The notes under the pieces: generated by a model
What the model saw: only the letters and a program-made list of their open reading frames with translations
Told to the model about the DNA's origin: nothing
Database searches by the model: none
DNA from: JAAYXE01 sp964391195
GTDB lineage: Bacteria > Chloroflexota > Anaerolineae > Anaerolineales > UBA4823
Assembly: GCA_964391195.1 (NCBI GenBank)
Contig: CAYMLG010000021.1
Coordinates: forward strand, 1 to 64,000
Length of the DNA stretch: 64,000 bases
Reading direction: 5' to 3'
Program-made: the position numbers and the translations under genes
In this document: positions 34,386-42,523 of the stretch, piece after piece
Position numbering within the stretch: the stretch's first letter is position 1
Layout: every line of letters starts with the position of its first letter

Positions 34386-36224
34386 TTAATCCAGGCGAAC
34401 TTCTCGTTCGGGAAGCCGTTCACGGTACCCGTCCGGTTTGCGGACGAGGAAATTTCCCATCACCAGCAGGTCGATGTCGCTGTAGGAAAAAGTGTGCAGG
34501 GCGTTTTGTGGTGTGTTGACGATCGGCTCTCCCCGCAGGTTGAATGAGGTGTTCAGGAGCACGGGCACCCCGGTCGCTTCGTGGAATTTTTCGACGATCC
34601 GGTAATACATCGGGTTCCATTCCCGCCGCACCGATTGCAGGCGCCCGGTGCCGTTGTGGCACACGGCTTGAATATCGGCCTGCTTGTCCTCGGCTACGGG
34701 AGAGACCATGAGCATATAGCGCGGCAGGTACTGCCTGTCCAGCCCGGGTGACAGGAAATACGATCCGGCCTGCTCTTCCAGGACCACCGGCGCAAAGGGG
34801 CGGAACATTTCCCGGAACTTGATCTTGGTGTTGACCACCTCTTTCATTCGCCCATCTCTGGGGTCGGCCAGGATCGACCGGTTGCCCAGGGCCCTGGGGC
34901 CCCATTCGAACCGGCCCTGGTACCAGCCGATTACCTTCTCGTGCAGCAGTGTGTCAACAGCTCTGTCCAGCAGCCGCTCAGGATCATCCACCTGTTCGCA
35001 GATCAGCCCGTGCTCGCGGATGGCATCCTTCATCTCCCCTTCGCTGTACTCGGCTCCCCAGTAGGCGTGTTCCATCGTGAACTTTCTGGGCTGCCCCAGG
35101 AGTACATGGTAGACGTACAGCGCTGCGCCCAGCGCCCCGCCGCTATCCCCCGCCGCCGGTTGGATGAACACGTTCTCGAACGGCCCCTCCCGGAGGATCC
35201 GGCCGTTGGCTACGCTGTTCAGGGCCACCCCACCGGCCATGACCAGGTTCCTGGAACCGGTCAACCGGTGGGTGTGCCGGCTCATCATCAGCATCGTCTC
35301 CTCGGTGAACAGTTGGATGCTGGCGGCGATATCGGCGTATTTCTGGTTGCGCCTGGCTGTCTGCTCATCCCATTGCGGGTGATCGCGGTTGGGATGGGTG
35401 GTGTAGCAGTAGAATTCGGTTTCTGGCTTGCGCGGCTCGCCGAACAGGTCCACGAACTTCTGGCTGAAAGTCCTTTGGGTGGAGTAGTGGAAAGAGAAGT
35501 AGCTCATGTCGAGGTAGACCGCGCCGGACGGATCTACCCGCGCCACTCTGCCGATTTCATCCAGGTATCTCGGCATGCCGTAGGGCGCCATCCCCATCAC
35601 TTTGTACTCGCCGTTGTTGACTTGAAAGCCTAAAAAGGCGGTGAATGCGGAGTACAGCAGGCCGAGTGAGTGCGGGTAGCGCATTTCGTGGCTCAGGTTG
35701 ATGCGGTTCTCCCCGGCGCCATTCCAATAGCCGGTCGCGTGGCCCACGGCCGCGGTCGTCCATTCCCCGACCCCGTCGATCGTCAGCACCGCCGCCTCCT
35801 TGTAGGGGGAGGTAAACATTGCACTCGCCGCATGGGAGAGGTGGTGCTCAACAAACAGGATTTTGCTCTTCGACACACCGATGCGGGTCTGGAGCTGGCT
35901 TTTTATCCACAGCTTCTCATTGAACCAGGTGGCCATCCCTTCACGGAAGACCGCATATGAGCGCGGGAAGGTCTGCAAGCTGTTCAACAGGATGCGCTCG
36001 AATTTGAGCAGTGGTTTTTCATAGAAGACCAGATAATCCAGATCCGCCGCGGTGATCCCCGCCTTGCGCAGGCAAAACTGGACGGCGTGATGCGGAAATC
36101 CGTGATCGTGCTTCTTGCGCGTAAAGCGCTCCTCTTCCGCTGCCGCCGCCAGATTGCCGTCCACCAGCAGCGCCGCGGCGGAGTCATGGTAATAACACGA
36201 AATGCCGAGTATATACCTGCTCAT
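34386..36224 (-). CDS. NodU/CmcH-family O-carbamoyltransferase
   Basis: 612 aa, full length for the family. N-domain motifs: ILGISCYYHDSAAALLVDG, FVEHHLSHAASAMFTSP (the HxxxH iron/phosphate site of TobZ-type enzymes), VLTIDGVGEW. C-domain, YrdC/Sua5-like: QGRFEWGPRALGNRSILADPRD, FRPFAPVVLEEQA, and LLNTSFNLRGEPIVNTPQNAL. It makes carbamoyl-adenylate from carbamoyl phosphate and ATP, then transfers the carbamoyl group to a sugar hydroxyl. ATG 36224 overlaps the stop of the small SxtJ-like gene (ATGA). With the next two small genes it forms a recurrent module. The target is probably a hydroxyl on this cluster's glycan. Confidence 0.93.
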   Translation of the reverse strand: MSRYILGISCYYHDSAAALLVDGNLAAAAEEERFTRKKHDHGFPHHAVQFCLRKAGITAADLDYLVFYEKPLLKFERILLNSLQTFPRSYAVFREGMATWFNEKLWIKSQLQTRIGVSKSKILFVEHHLSHAASAMFTSPYKEAAVLTIDGVGEWTTAAVGHATGYWNGAGENRINLSHEMRYPHSLGLLYSAFTAFLGFQVNNGEYKVMGMAPYGMPRYLDEIGRVARVDPSGAVYLDMSYFSFHYSTQRTFSQKFVDLFGEPRKPETEFYCYTTHPNRDHPQWDEQTARRNQKYADIAASIQLFTEETMLMMSRHTHRLTGSRNLVMAGGVALNSVANGRILREGPFENVFIQPAAGDSGGALGAALYVYHVLLGQPRKFTMEHAYWGAEYSEGEMKDAIREHGLICEQVDDPERLLDRAVDTLLHEKVIGWYQGRFEWGPRALGNRSILADPRDGRMKEVVNTKIKFREMFRPFAPVVLEEQAGSYFLSPGLDRQYLPRYMLMVSPVAEDKQADIQAVCHNGTGRLQSVRREWNPMYYRIVEKFHEATGVPVLLNTSFNLRGEPIVNTPQNALHTFSYSDIDLLVMGNFLVRKPDGYRERLPEREVRLD

Positions 36225-36445
36225 GCCTGAGATCTCGCCTTCTCGATCGTGTCCGCCTGTTCAGCGCGGGGGTGCCAGAATTGCTCAGGGATAGTTTTGA
36301 TCCCCAGCCGGTCGCTGAACGAGCTCGTCCCGACCCCAAATGGCACGAAGATGGTGAAGTAGAAAACCGTTAAAATCACCCGGGCGACGATATTGCCGAT
36401 AAACTCGCCGAACGCTTTCCATCTGGCCCATAACTTGCGCAGCAT
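36221..36445 (-). CDS. SxtJ-like small membrane protein
   Basis: 74 aa, one membrane segment (IVARVILTVFYFTIFVPFGVG, residues about 19-40) with a charged C-terminal tail (EQFWHPRAEQADTIEKA). The start has GAGGAGG 6 nt upstream. It overlaps the carbamoyltransferase gene by 4 bp. The hydrophobic core and position match the SxtJ family, found beside NodU-type carbamoyltransferases in glycan and saxitoxin-type clusters. It may hold the carbamoyltransferase at the membrane; inference from co-occurrence. Confidence 0.75.
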   Translation of the reverse strand: MLRKLWARWKAFGEFIGNIVARVILTVFYFTIFVPFGVGTSSFSDRLGIKTIPEQFWHPRAEQADTIEKARSQA

Positions 36446-36585
36446 TCATCCTCCTCTGTTCCCTGACGGTCCTGTGGCTTTGGGATGGGTCTCATTCCTG
36501 GAAAGCCGGATGATCCCCCTGGCACACTCCGGATCGCCCAACCGCTCTCGAAGCGCCTGGGCAAGGCGTGAAACTGCCCAGAGTC

Positions 36586-36768
36586 TTAGAAAAGTGTGTA
36601 GATGAAGGGCGCAATCCCCGATGTCGTCCCGAAGATGAGCAGCAGCGCGAACGCGAGTAGGGTGATCACCATTGGGATCAGCAGCCAGAGTTTTCTCGCC
36701 CACAGAAAGGCGAGGATTTCCCCGACAATTTCGAAGTTTGTCGCCATCGATTGCAAGAATGCTTTCAC
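36586..36768 (-). CDS. DUF5989-like small membrane protein
   Basis: 60 aa from a GTG at 36768, with GGAGG about 9 nt upstream. The N-terminal third is amphipathic (FLQSMATNFEIVGEILAFLW), then ARKLWLLIPM, one membrane helix (VITLLAFALLLIFG), and the hallmark ending SGIAPFIYTLF. From memory, the APFIYTLF tail is diagnostic of the DUF5989 family. These proteins travel with SxtJ-like proteins and carbamoyltransferases. Function is unknown; a membrane-assembly role for the module is the simplest guess. Confidence 0.8.
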   Translation of the reverse strand: MKAFLQSMATNFEIVGEILAFLWARKLWLLIPMVITLLAFALLLIFGTTSGIAPFIYTLF

Positions 36769-36853
36769 CGGTCATCCCTCCAACGTCCATGCTCCGCCCT
36801 TCCGACATGCGCTCGGATTCCGGGGGAAGATAAAAAAATTAAGAACTTTGCGT

Positions 36854-36891
36854 ACCGGCAGAATGGACCGGGAGTCCGATCCAGTGCCGGT
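36854..36891 (-). other. Inverted repeat just after the receiver gene
   Basis: ACCGGCA at 36885-36891 (read on the minus strand) pairs with TGCCGGT at 36854-36860, with a smaller GGAC/GTCC pair inside. A run of seven T on the minus strand follows at 36838-36832, about 15 nt after the stem, too far for a canonical terminator. It may be a partial terminator or attenuator between the receiver gene and the rest of the train. Confidence 0.35.
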
Positions 36892-37226
36892 CAGCGGGGC
36901 AGGATCGAGGTGAGCAGATCAGAACTGCGCGAGATACTGATGACTCGCTGTTCGTAGATCCGCACCTGATTGCTATCTGAATTCACTATGACAATCGTGA
37001 GCTTGGGATAAACTTCGAGTAATCCCAATGGAGAGAAGCCCTCGGTGCGAATGATTTTTTCGTCAATGATCAACATATCGGGGCGGAAATCGTCGATGCA
37101 CTCGAGCGCAGCTCTTCCATCGGTGAAGGGAATACTGACGAACTGAAATTTATCCTCCTCGGCAAACAAGTTTTCCAAAGCGGCTGCGAGCATCTGTATC
37201 CCGAAAACAACTAAAACTCTTCTCAC
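36891..37226 (-). CDS. Degenerate response-regulator receiver-domain protein
   Basis: 111 aa, GTG start with AGAGG 8 nt upstream. The CheY-like beta/alpha pattern is visible: RRVLVVFGIQMLAAALENLF, then RPDMLIIDEKII with a possible phospho-acceptor Asp near residue 55, then TIVIVNSDSNQ. The acidic pair that should follow strand 1 is FGIQ here, and no conserved Lys is seen after strand 5 (VISISRSSDLL). So it probably is not phosphorylated in the usual way, and has no output domain. It is the first gene of the glycan train, directly behind the promoter, and may modulate expression or protein contacts. Pseudo-receiver is my reading; confidence moderate. Confidence 0.7.
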   Translation of the reverse strand: MRRVLVVFGIQMLAAALENLFAEEDKFQFVSIPFTDGRAALECIDDFRPDMLIIDEKIIRTEGFSPLGLLEVYPKLTIVIVNSDSNQVRIYEQRVISISRSSDLLTSILPR

Positions 37227-37273
37227 CCCTGACCTCTTTTAATCGGACCAATTAAGGCTTATTTAGTGGAATT

Positions 37274-37302
37274 ATCTTACGTAAATGGATCGTGACGGTC
37301 AA
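37274..37302 (-). promoter_or_regulatory. Sigma70-type promoter at the head of the glycan train
   Basis: On the minus strand TTGACC (37302-37297) is followed by exactly 17 nt and TAAGAT (37279-37274), about 48 nt before the GTG of the receiver gene. It is the only strong promoter-like pair I found upstream of the 36-kb train. The surrounding 37227-37470 is AT-rich and otherwise without a gene. Confidence 0.6.
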
Positions 37303-37482
37303 TCAATCTTTATCGACATCCAGGGGTTAAAAAAGCATTAATTACTTTTGGTTTTAGGGCGTTAGGAGGGTGATAAGGTTTAATTCTTTGCGCCTGATAT
37401 CACGTATGAGCCGTTCTTCCAGTCCTGTTCTCTCGCCCGGTGCAAAGGCCTCCCTGATGTGCGAGGGCCTCACCCGGAAATG

Positions 37483-37517
37483 AAACATGACCCACCCGAA
37501 AAGGATGGGTCATGTTT
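37483..37517. terminator. Perfect 12-bp hairpin between the response regulator and the glycan train
   Basis: AAACATGACCCA (37483-37494) pairs perfectly with TGGGTCATGTTT (37506-37517) around an 11-nt loop. The stem ends in A/T on both sides, so either strand gives a short U-rich foot. It lies 78 bp past the response-regulator stop and isolates that gene from the glycan promoter. No other gene is seen in 37227-37594. Confidence 0.65.
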
Positions 37518-37594
37518 CCGCCGCCGTTCAAAAGCCTGGCGAACTGTAGGACCGGATTCAGCCCCTCAGCCCGGTTCCGGAAATTTCTGTTTGT

Positions 37595-38272
37595 TCAAGT
37601 ACGCCTGTATTTCCTCGTATTGCCGTTGCTGGTTTGACCAATGCGCTGGGCAAAGGTTCGCACTTCTGCCCGGCTGCGAATATTCAACTTGTCGAAGATC
37701 TTGTGCACATGGCTCTTGACTGTGTTCTCGGCAATGTTCAGCGCATCTGCGATTTCCTGATTGGATGCGCCGGATCCCAGCATCCCAAATACCTCTAATT
37801 CACGGAAAGTCAGCGCGGCCATGGCTGCATCCACTTCGGGGCTGTTCAATTTACTCATCCGGGTGTACTCCTGGATCAACAGGCGTGTCATTCTGCGGGA
37901 GATCGCCGCTTCACCCCGCTGTAACCCTTTAATGGACTCCAGGAAATGAGCTTTCGGCATGTGCTTGGGGATAAAGCCGACCGCTCCGTGTAAGATCGCC
38001 GACAGGATAAAATCCTCAGAATCGTCGATGGACAGGATGACAACATTCTTCCCCGGCCACAAGGAGGTGATCCTCTGCGTGGCCTCTAACCCGCTCCCAT
38101 CCGGAAGGTTGATATCCATCAAGATCACTTCTGGATCGCACTGGGAAATCAGATTTATTCCATCTGCAATCGTATCCGCCTGGCCAACTACGCGGAACTC
38201 GGGCTGGCTCTCCAACAGGCTTGTCAAGCCATCTCGAAACAGTACATGATTATCGATAATGAGAATCTTCAT
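37595..38272 (-). CDS. NarL/FixJ-family response regulator
   Basis: 225 aa from ATG 38272 (MKILIIDNH). The receiver domain is intact: DN pair at 7-8, phospho-acceptor Asp in VILMDINLPDGSG (near 54), Thr/Ser and Lys after (VVILSIDD, FIPKHM). The C-terminal LuxR HTH is AALTFRELEVFGMLGSGASNQEIADALNIAENTVKSHVHKIFDKLN (residues about 152-197), here named in parts. No histidine kinase lies nearby, so it is an orphan. It is the closest full regulator to the glycan promoter and could control it. An upstream in-frame ATG at 38308 with GAGG 11 nt before is an alternative start. Confidence 0.9.
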   Translation of the reverse strand: MKILIIDNHVLFRDGLTSLLESQPEFRVVGQADTIADGINLISQCDPEVILMDINLPDGSGLEATQRITSLWPGKNVVILSIDDSEDFILSAILHGAVGFIPKHMPKAHFLESIKGLQRGEAAISRRMTRLLIQEYTRMSKLNSPEVDAAMAALTFRELEVFGMLGSGASNQEIADALNIAENTVKSHVHKIFDKLNIRSRAEVRTFAQRIGQTSNGNTRKYRRT

Positions 38273-38643
38273 AATACGTCTGGAAACAAGATACTCGTTG
38301 TGTAGCATAACTACCACTACCTCGATAAATGTTACCGATAAAACGGAAATTACCCCTGTGATCCTGGAATATCCCCACTAAGGAGCGAAAGCCGGTGGGC
38401 TATTCTTTTCCCCGCCTCAGCATCCCTGAGTGCGGTAAAACCGCCTTAAGGTCAGGTGGGTAGGTCGGACAGGCGCAATTTGTAAAGTAGAGTCAGATGA
38501 AGAGGGCAAGCATGGGGGGCTGACTTGGTAATGACCCGATGGATAACTGCTATTTGATACGTAAGTAGCTAACCTCTAGTTTCATGATAAAGAACGTATA
38601 TCTATCCAAAATGTTACATAATGGAGGGGAAAAGTCCGAATTC
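38273..38643. other. Gene-free leader region of the response regulator
   Basis: About 370 bp without a convincing gene. Two small hairpins lie side by side: CTCAG/CTGAG at about 38416-38430 and GCGGT/ACCGC at 38432-38444. The half nearer 38600 is AT-rich. No riboswitch class could be matched with confidence. The region should hold the response-regulator promoter and the end of the metallophosphoesterase transcript. Confidence 0.5.
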
Positions 38644-40176
38644 TCATCTTGGTTGATATGTAATAATGAATTCATCGAGAATCTGCCCTTCGATGGTTTT
38701 ATAGTACCCATGCGCTTTCCTTGGATCGCCCCCATAGTTAAATGTTATAAACAAAGCGCCGGCCCCGTGGACATCGGTGAACGCCGGCATGGGCAAATCG
38801 TTCGCCCGATCCTGGCCGGATAAATCCCCTTTCGTACAGTTATTGCGGCAGTAGCGGTCGCCGGCGATAATCGTGGACCACCAGCCGTCTCCGTCGTGTC
38901 TCCACCGGTCTTGCAGGTATTTGGATTGGTGCTCGGCGTAGACGTTGCCAATATAATCACGCATCTCAAAGCCACCTCCTAACGAAGACACGATCACCAT
39001 CGTTCTGCCCGGGCCGATGGTGACCTCCTCAACTCCGTTCGCCTCCGAGTTCGGTTTTCCTGCGTTGGGACAGTTGGCTGAGGTTGTGGTGTGATTTTCG
39101 ACGGTCCGGCTCGGGTCTCGTTCGATCCGGTTCCGCTCGTTCTCGAGGTTGTTGGGCCCGCCATTCTGCCAGTCGCCGATATTGTCCAGCACGCAAGTGC
39201 GGGTGTACTGGTGGGTGTTCCCGTTGATCACCAGCGCCCCGGCCTCGGCGCAGGCCTGGTACAGCTCATAGGGCAGTGAGCTGTCTGGAAAAGGGTCGTT
39301 ATCGTAAGCATGCCCTTTCGAGAACCCGTTGAAATCCAAATGATTCCCATGCCACAGGCACAGCCTCCAGAGGTTATCGCCCGGGACCTGTCCGGCGGCT
39401 GCGAAAGCATCCACCGGCCACTTTGCGTCTCCCTGGTGGTTCTGGAAGACCAGCGTGATCTCTTTGTACTTCACCCAGTAATCGCCCGCCCGGCCCGAGG
39501 TGGGTTTATCCGGCCCGTTGTATGTCACTTTGCATTCTGTGTAGGGGACCCGGAAATAGCTGTCCGGATACACGGTGCCGTACTTATCCCCGTTGCCGAT
39601 GCATCCGCCCCATGTGGCCCCGAGCTCGTCCTCCATGAACGTGACCGTATGGTAAAAATCGTGGGCGAGCTGGTCGGCGTATGGTCCATTGGGTGGGCCG
39701 ATCTCTGCCCCCGTCGCCGGTCCTAGCAGCAGAGGGTCGCTGACATATGGACTGACCTGGTGCGTCCCGAGCTGGCTTTTCAAGGAGTCCAACCAATCGA
39801 CATATGTTTTTGTCTGGCCCCAATAATCCCCCTGGACGGAGATCAACTCCGCCCCTTCGGCTACAATCAACTGCAGCACCTGTGGCCAGAGGGTGAGCGC
39901 TTCGCTGTCTGCCGTAAAAGCCATCGTTACCGGTGTCGCCCCGCCGGAGGGCGGTGGAGGTGTGCTGCTGGCGCTGGGGTCTTGTGGCTGAGTAGGGGAA
40001 GGCGTGACCGCTGCCGGAACCGGTTGCTTTACAATGATGGGGAGGGCCAGGGTATAAGGACTTTCTTGCCCTTGGAAGCCTGGCGTCTTTTTTGCCATGA
40101 AGATCATCGTTGCCAGGAAGGTGATGGGGAAAATGACCAGCAGCCGTTTTAGAAGAGCAGTTTTCCCTCTAGCCAT
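38644..40176 (-). CDS. Membrane-anchored divergent metallophosphoesterase
   Basis: 510 aa. The N-terminus has a membrane anchor (about 9-28), then a LALPIIV stretch and a Pro/Ser/Thr linker (about 50-80). The catalytic part shows metallophosphoesterase blocks in order but altered: MAFTADSE for D-x-H, SVQGDYWGQ for the GD block, GNGDKYG for GNHD/E, LWHGNHLDF, and NGNTHQYTRT for GHxH. The changes suggest a different metal set or altered substrate, so activity is uncertain. Cys-rich patches (CIGNG, CRNNCTKG) may form disulphides outside the cell. Start ATG has GAGGAG 7 nt upstream. It stands alone between a PLP enzyme and the response regulator. Confidence 0.7.
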   Translation of the reverse strand: MARGKTALLKRLLVIFPITFLATMIFMAKKTPGFQGQESPYTLALPIIVKQPVPAAVTPSPTQPQDPSASSTPPPPSGGATPVTMAFTADSEALTLWPQVLQLIVAEGAELISVQGDYWGQTKTYVDWLDSLKSQLGTHQVSPYVSDPLLLGPATGAEIGPPNGPYADQLAHDFYHTVTFMEDELGATWGGCIGNGDKYGTVYPDSYFRVPYTECKVTYNGPDKPTSGRAGDYWVKYKEITLVFQNHQGDAKWPVDAFAAAGQVPGDNLWRLCLWHGNHLDFNGFSKGHAYDNDPFPDSSLPYELYQACAEAGALVINGNTHQYTRTCVLDNIGDWQNGGPNNLENERNRIERDPSRTVENHTTTSANCPNAGKPNSEANGVEEVTIGPGRTMVIVSSLGGGFEMRDYIGNVYAEHQSKYLQDRWRHDGDGWWSTIIAGDRYCRNNCTKGDLSGQDRANDLPMPAFTDVHGAGALFITFNYGGDPRKAHGYYKTIEGQILDEFIITYQPR

Positions 40177-40363
40177 AACTCGCTCCTCCTCGCCTTCGCT
40201 TGCTTTTCCAGACTATGAATTTTACACCATAAATCTGACTTTTTTATCCAAATTTTATAGCGTTCTAGGAATTTCCGTGGGATCTACCGAATCTGGCCTG
40301 ATCACGGCGCTCCCGGGAGGGCCAATTTCACGCACGCTTGATCGGCTGCCGCGCAAGAGAAGA

Positions 40364-41722
40364 TCATTGATCCGCTGCCAGGCGCAGCATGGCCTCCAGG
40401 CTTTGTTCTACATCGGCCTCGGTCGTCGCCCAGCTCGATACGCTGATCCGCATCGCCGTGTGCCCTTGCCATACGGTCTCCCCGCACCAGCAGGTGCCGT
40501 CCTCCTGGATGGCGGCGATCACCCGCCGGGTCTTTTCCGGGCTGTCGAATGAGACCAGCACCTGGTTGAGGACCACCTCGTTCAGGATTCGATATCCGCC
40601 CGACTCCAGCCCTTCGGCGAACCGCCGCGCGTACCTGCAGTTGCGCTCGATAAGGTCCGCCAGCCCGGAACGTCCCAGAGAGCGCAGGGCCGCCCACACC
40701 TCCACACCGCGGGCGCGCCGCGACAGCTCCGGCGTATAGTCGGAAGGGTTTCGCTCCCCATCTCCGCTGGGCAGGTACTCGGCGGTGACCGCCATCGCAG
40801 CCCGCAGCGCGTCGGGGTCGTGCACAAAGGCCAGGCCCGAATCATAGGGCACGTTGAGCCATTTGTGCGCATCGGTGGCCCAGGAGTCGGCGCCCTCTAC
40901 ACCCGCCGCAAGGTGCGCCAGCGAAGGGGCAGCCGCGGCCCACAGGCCGAAAGCGCCGTCAATGTGCACCCAGGCCCCGGCCTGGTGGGCGCGCGCGATA
41001 ATCTCAGGGTGCGGGTCGAATGCGCCGGTGTTTACGTTACCGGCCTGGGTGCAGATAATGGTTGGGCCGGAGGGTTCCGGCAGCGCCTCGGCGATCATCC
41101 GCCCCTGGCCATCCACCGGCACCCGGGTCACCCGGCTCCGGCCCAACCCCAGCACGCCCAGGGCCTTGAACAGCGTGGGGTGCGCCTCCGCCCCCACCAC
41201 GACCGTGATGGGTGGGGCGCCGAACAGCCCGTCGCTCTCCACGTTCCACCCCGCCTGGGCCAGGACGCGATGGCGGGCGGCCGCCAGGGCTGTGATATGC
41301 GCCACCGTCGTCCCGGTGACGAACGCGCCGGCGCAATCTGCCGGCAGTCCAAAGATCCCCAGCAGCCACCGCAGCGCCACTTCTTCCAGGGCTGCGGTGG
41401 CCGGTGTCACATTGGCAAAGGCGGTGTTCTGATCCCAGGCGCCGGCCAGCCAGTTAGCTCCCAGCGCCGCCGGCAGCGACCCGCCGATGACGAAGCCGAA
41501 AAAGCGCGGCCCGGCCATCCCCATGGTCGCCGGGGAGCCGTAATCGTCCAACATCTGCAGCACCGTCTCCGTAGCCGTTGGCCCCTCCGGGAGCGCTTCG
41601 TCCAGGGCCGCCAGCGCCGCTACAGCCTCCGGGGCCGGCGACACGCGGCGGCATTCCAGGTCTTCCAGGTAGGCGATTGCCCGGCTTGCGCTCTCCTCCA
41701 AAGCTTTTCTGATATCGTTCAT
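40364..41722 (-). CDS. PLP-dependent group II decarboxylase (aromatic-amino-acid decarboxylase-like)
   Basis: 452 aa, the usual length. The PLP site is complete: TGTTVAHITALAAARH phosphate loop, EAHPTLFKALG with the ring-stacking His, WVHIDGAFGLW with the pyridine-N Asp, and TDAHKWLNVPYD with the Schiff-base Lys. It resembles bacterial aspartate- or aromatic-amino-acid decarboxylases more than glutamate decarboxylase. It would release CO2 from an amino acid to make an amine. Ribosome site GGAGGG is present. No clear pathway partner lies next to it. The substrate is unknown. Confidence 0.9.
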   Translation of the reverse strand: MNDIRKALEESASRAIAYLEDLECRRVSPAPEAVAALAALDEALPEGPTATETVLQMLDDYGSPATMGMAGPRFFGFVIGGSLPAALGANWLAGAWDQNTAFANVTPATAALEEVALRWLLGIFGLPADCAGAFVTGTTVAHITALAAARHRVLAQAGWNVESDGLFGAPPITVVVGAEAHPTLFKALGVLGLGRSRVTRVPVDGQGRMIAEALPEPSGPTIICTQAGNVNTGAFDPHPEIIARAHQAGAWVHIDGAFGLWAAAAPSLAHLAAGVEGADSWATDAHKWLNVPYDSGLAFVHDPDALRAAMAVTAEYLPSGDGERNPSDYTPELSRRARGVEVWAALRSLGRSGLADLIERNCRYARRFAEGLESGGYRILNEVVLNQVLVSFDSPEKTRRVIAAIQEDGTCWCGETVWQGHTAMRISVSSWATTEADVEQSLEAMLRLAADQ

Positions 41723-41786
41723 TCTTCCCTCCGTAGTACAGCTACCTATCTGCTGGTTCTGCGTTTACCGGGTCCTCAGATTGTGC

Positions 41787-41822
41787 CGCACCGGCTCCCC
41801 TCTTGGCCGGGGAGCCGGTGCG
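41787..41822. terminator. Perfect 14-bp GC-rich hairpin after the OsmC gene
   Basis: The arm 41787-41800 (core GCACCGGCTCCCC) pairs with 41809-41822 around 8 nt. It lies about 70 bp past the OsmC stop and 65 bp before the decarboxylase start. No U-run follows on either strand, so it may act as a processing or pausing stem rather than a full intrinsic terminator. Confidence 0.6.
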
Positions 41823-41891
41823 CTACCACACGCGTGAGCGAATCAACCGTTCCCGTTGCCCCCTTTATAGACCGGCGATTGGAAGCGATTA

Positions 41892-42455
41892 TTACGCCAT
41901 TGAAATCTTCACCGGCACCGGGTTGCGGATGATATCCAGGACCGGGGAGGTTTTCATCACGTGGTCGCACAACGCCTCGATCTTTTCCTGTGGCGCATCG
42001 CTCTTTACCCGGTAGCTCAAGCGGATGCCTTCATACCCCGGGCGCACTTCTTCTGACAGGCCCAGGAATGCCCGCAAGTCCAGGTCTCCTTCCAGGTTGA
42101 AGCTCAGGCTTTCGACGTTGATTCCCTGGGCGGCAGCATTGTATATAAAGCCGACCGCCAGGCAAGAGGCCAGGGCGTGCAGCACGGCCTCCACCGCGTT
42201 CGGCCCGGCGTTACCGCCCAATAGCACTGGCGGTTCGTCACCGGTCAGGATGAAAGGCCGGCTACGGGAGCTGTCCTCCTGTCCTGCGCCGTAAAACCCC
42301 TGGATCGAGGTGCGCGACTGGCCGCCTCGGATCCATACATTGCTGGCCCGGAATTGAAACCGGGCAAGCTCCGGATTCTCCTGTATGGCGTTCACCGTCG
42401 CCACCATCTGGTCGACATCCACGCCGTTGATCTGGGTAGGGGTTTGGGTAGACAT
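41892..42455 (-). CDS. OsmC-family peroxidase-like protein
   Basis: 187 aa. The two redox cysteines of the family are present: LASCLAVGF (near residue 107) and EALCDHVMKTSPV (near 166). The core NAVEAVLHALASC and the ending SPVLDIIRNPVPVKI also fit. OsmC/Ohr proteins reduce organic or fatty-acid hydroperoxides using these cysteines. The ribosome site AAAGGAG is strong. It is followed by a stable hairpin and looks monocistronic. Confidence 0.92.
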   Translation of the reverse strand: MSTQTPTQINGVDVDQMVATVNAIQENPELARFQFRASNVWIRGGQSRTSIQGFYGAGQEDSSRSRPFILTGDEPPVLLGGNAGPNAVEAVLHALASCLAVGFIYNAAAQGINVESLSFNLEGDLDLRAFLGLSEEVRPGYEGIRLSYRVKSDAPQEKIEALCDHVMKTSPVLDIIRNPVPVKISMA

Positions 42456-42523
42456 TTTTCTCTCCTTTCTGGATTATACGACTGAAACTATCCAGAATAT
42501 ATCTTCCCGACCTCCCCAAATCC

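Noticed and set aside
38390..38470. Possible cyclic-di-GMP riboswitch (GAGCGAAAGCC, then GGTGGGTAGG)
   Set aside because: Conserved GEMM elements do not line up in order, and the orientation points to no gene.
41787..41822. 14-bp inverted repeat as insertion-sequence end
   Set aside because: The two arms are only 8 nt apart and no transposase or direct repeat is near; it is a hairpin.
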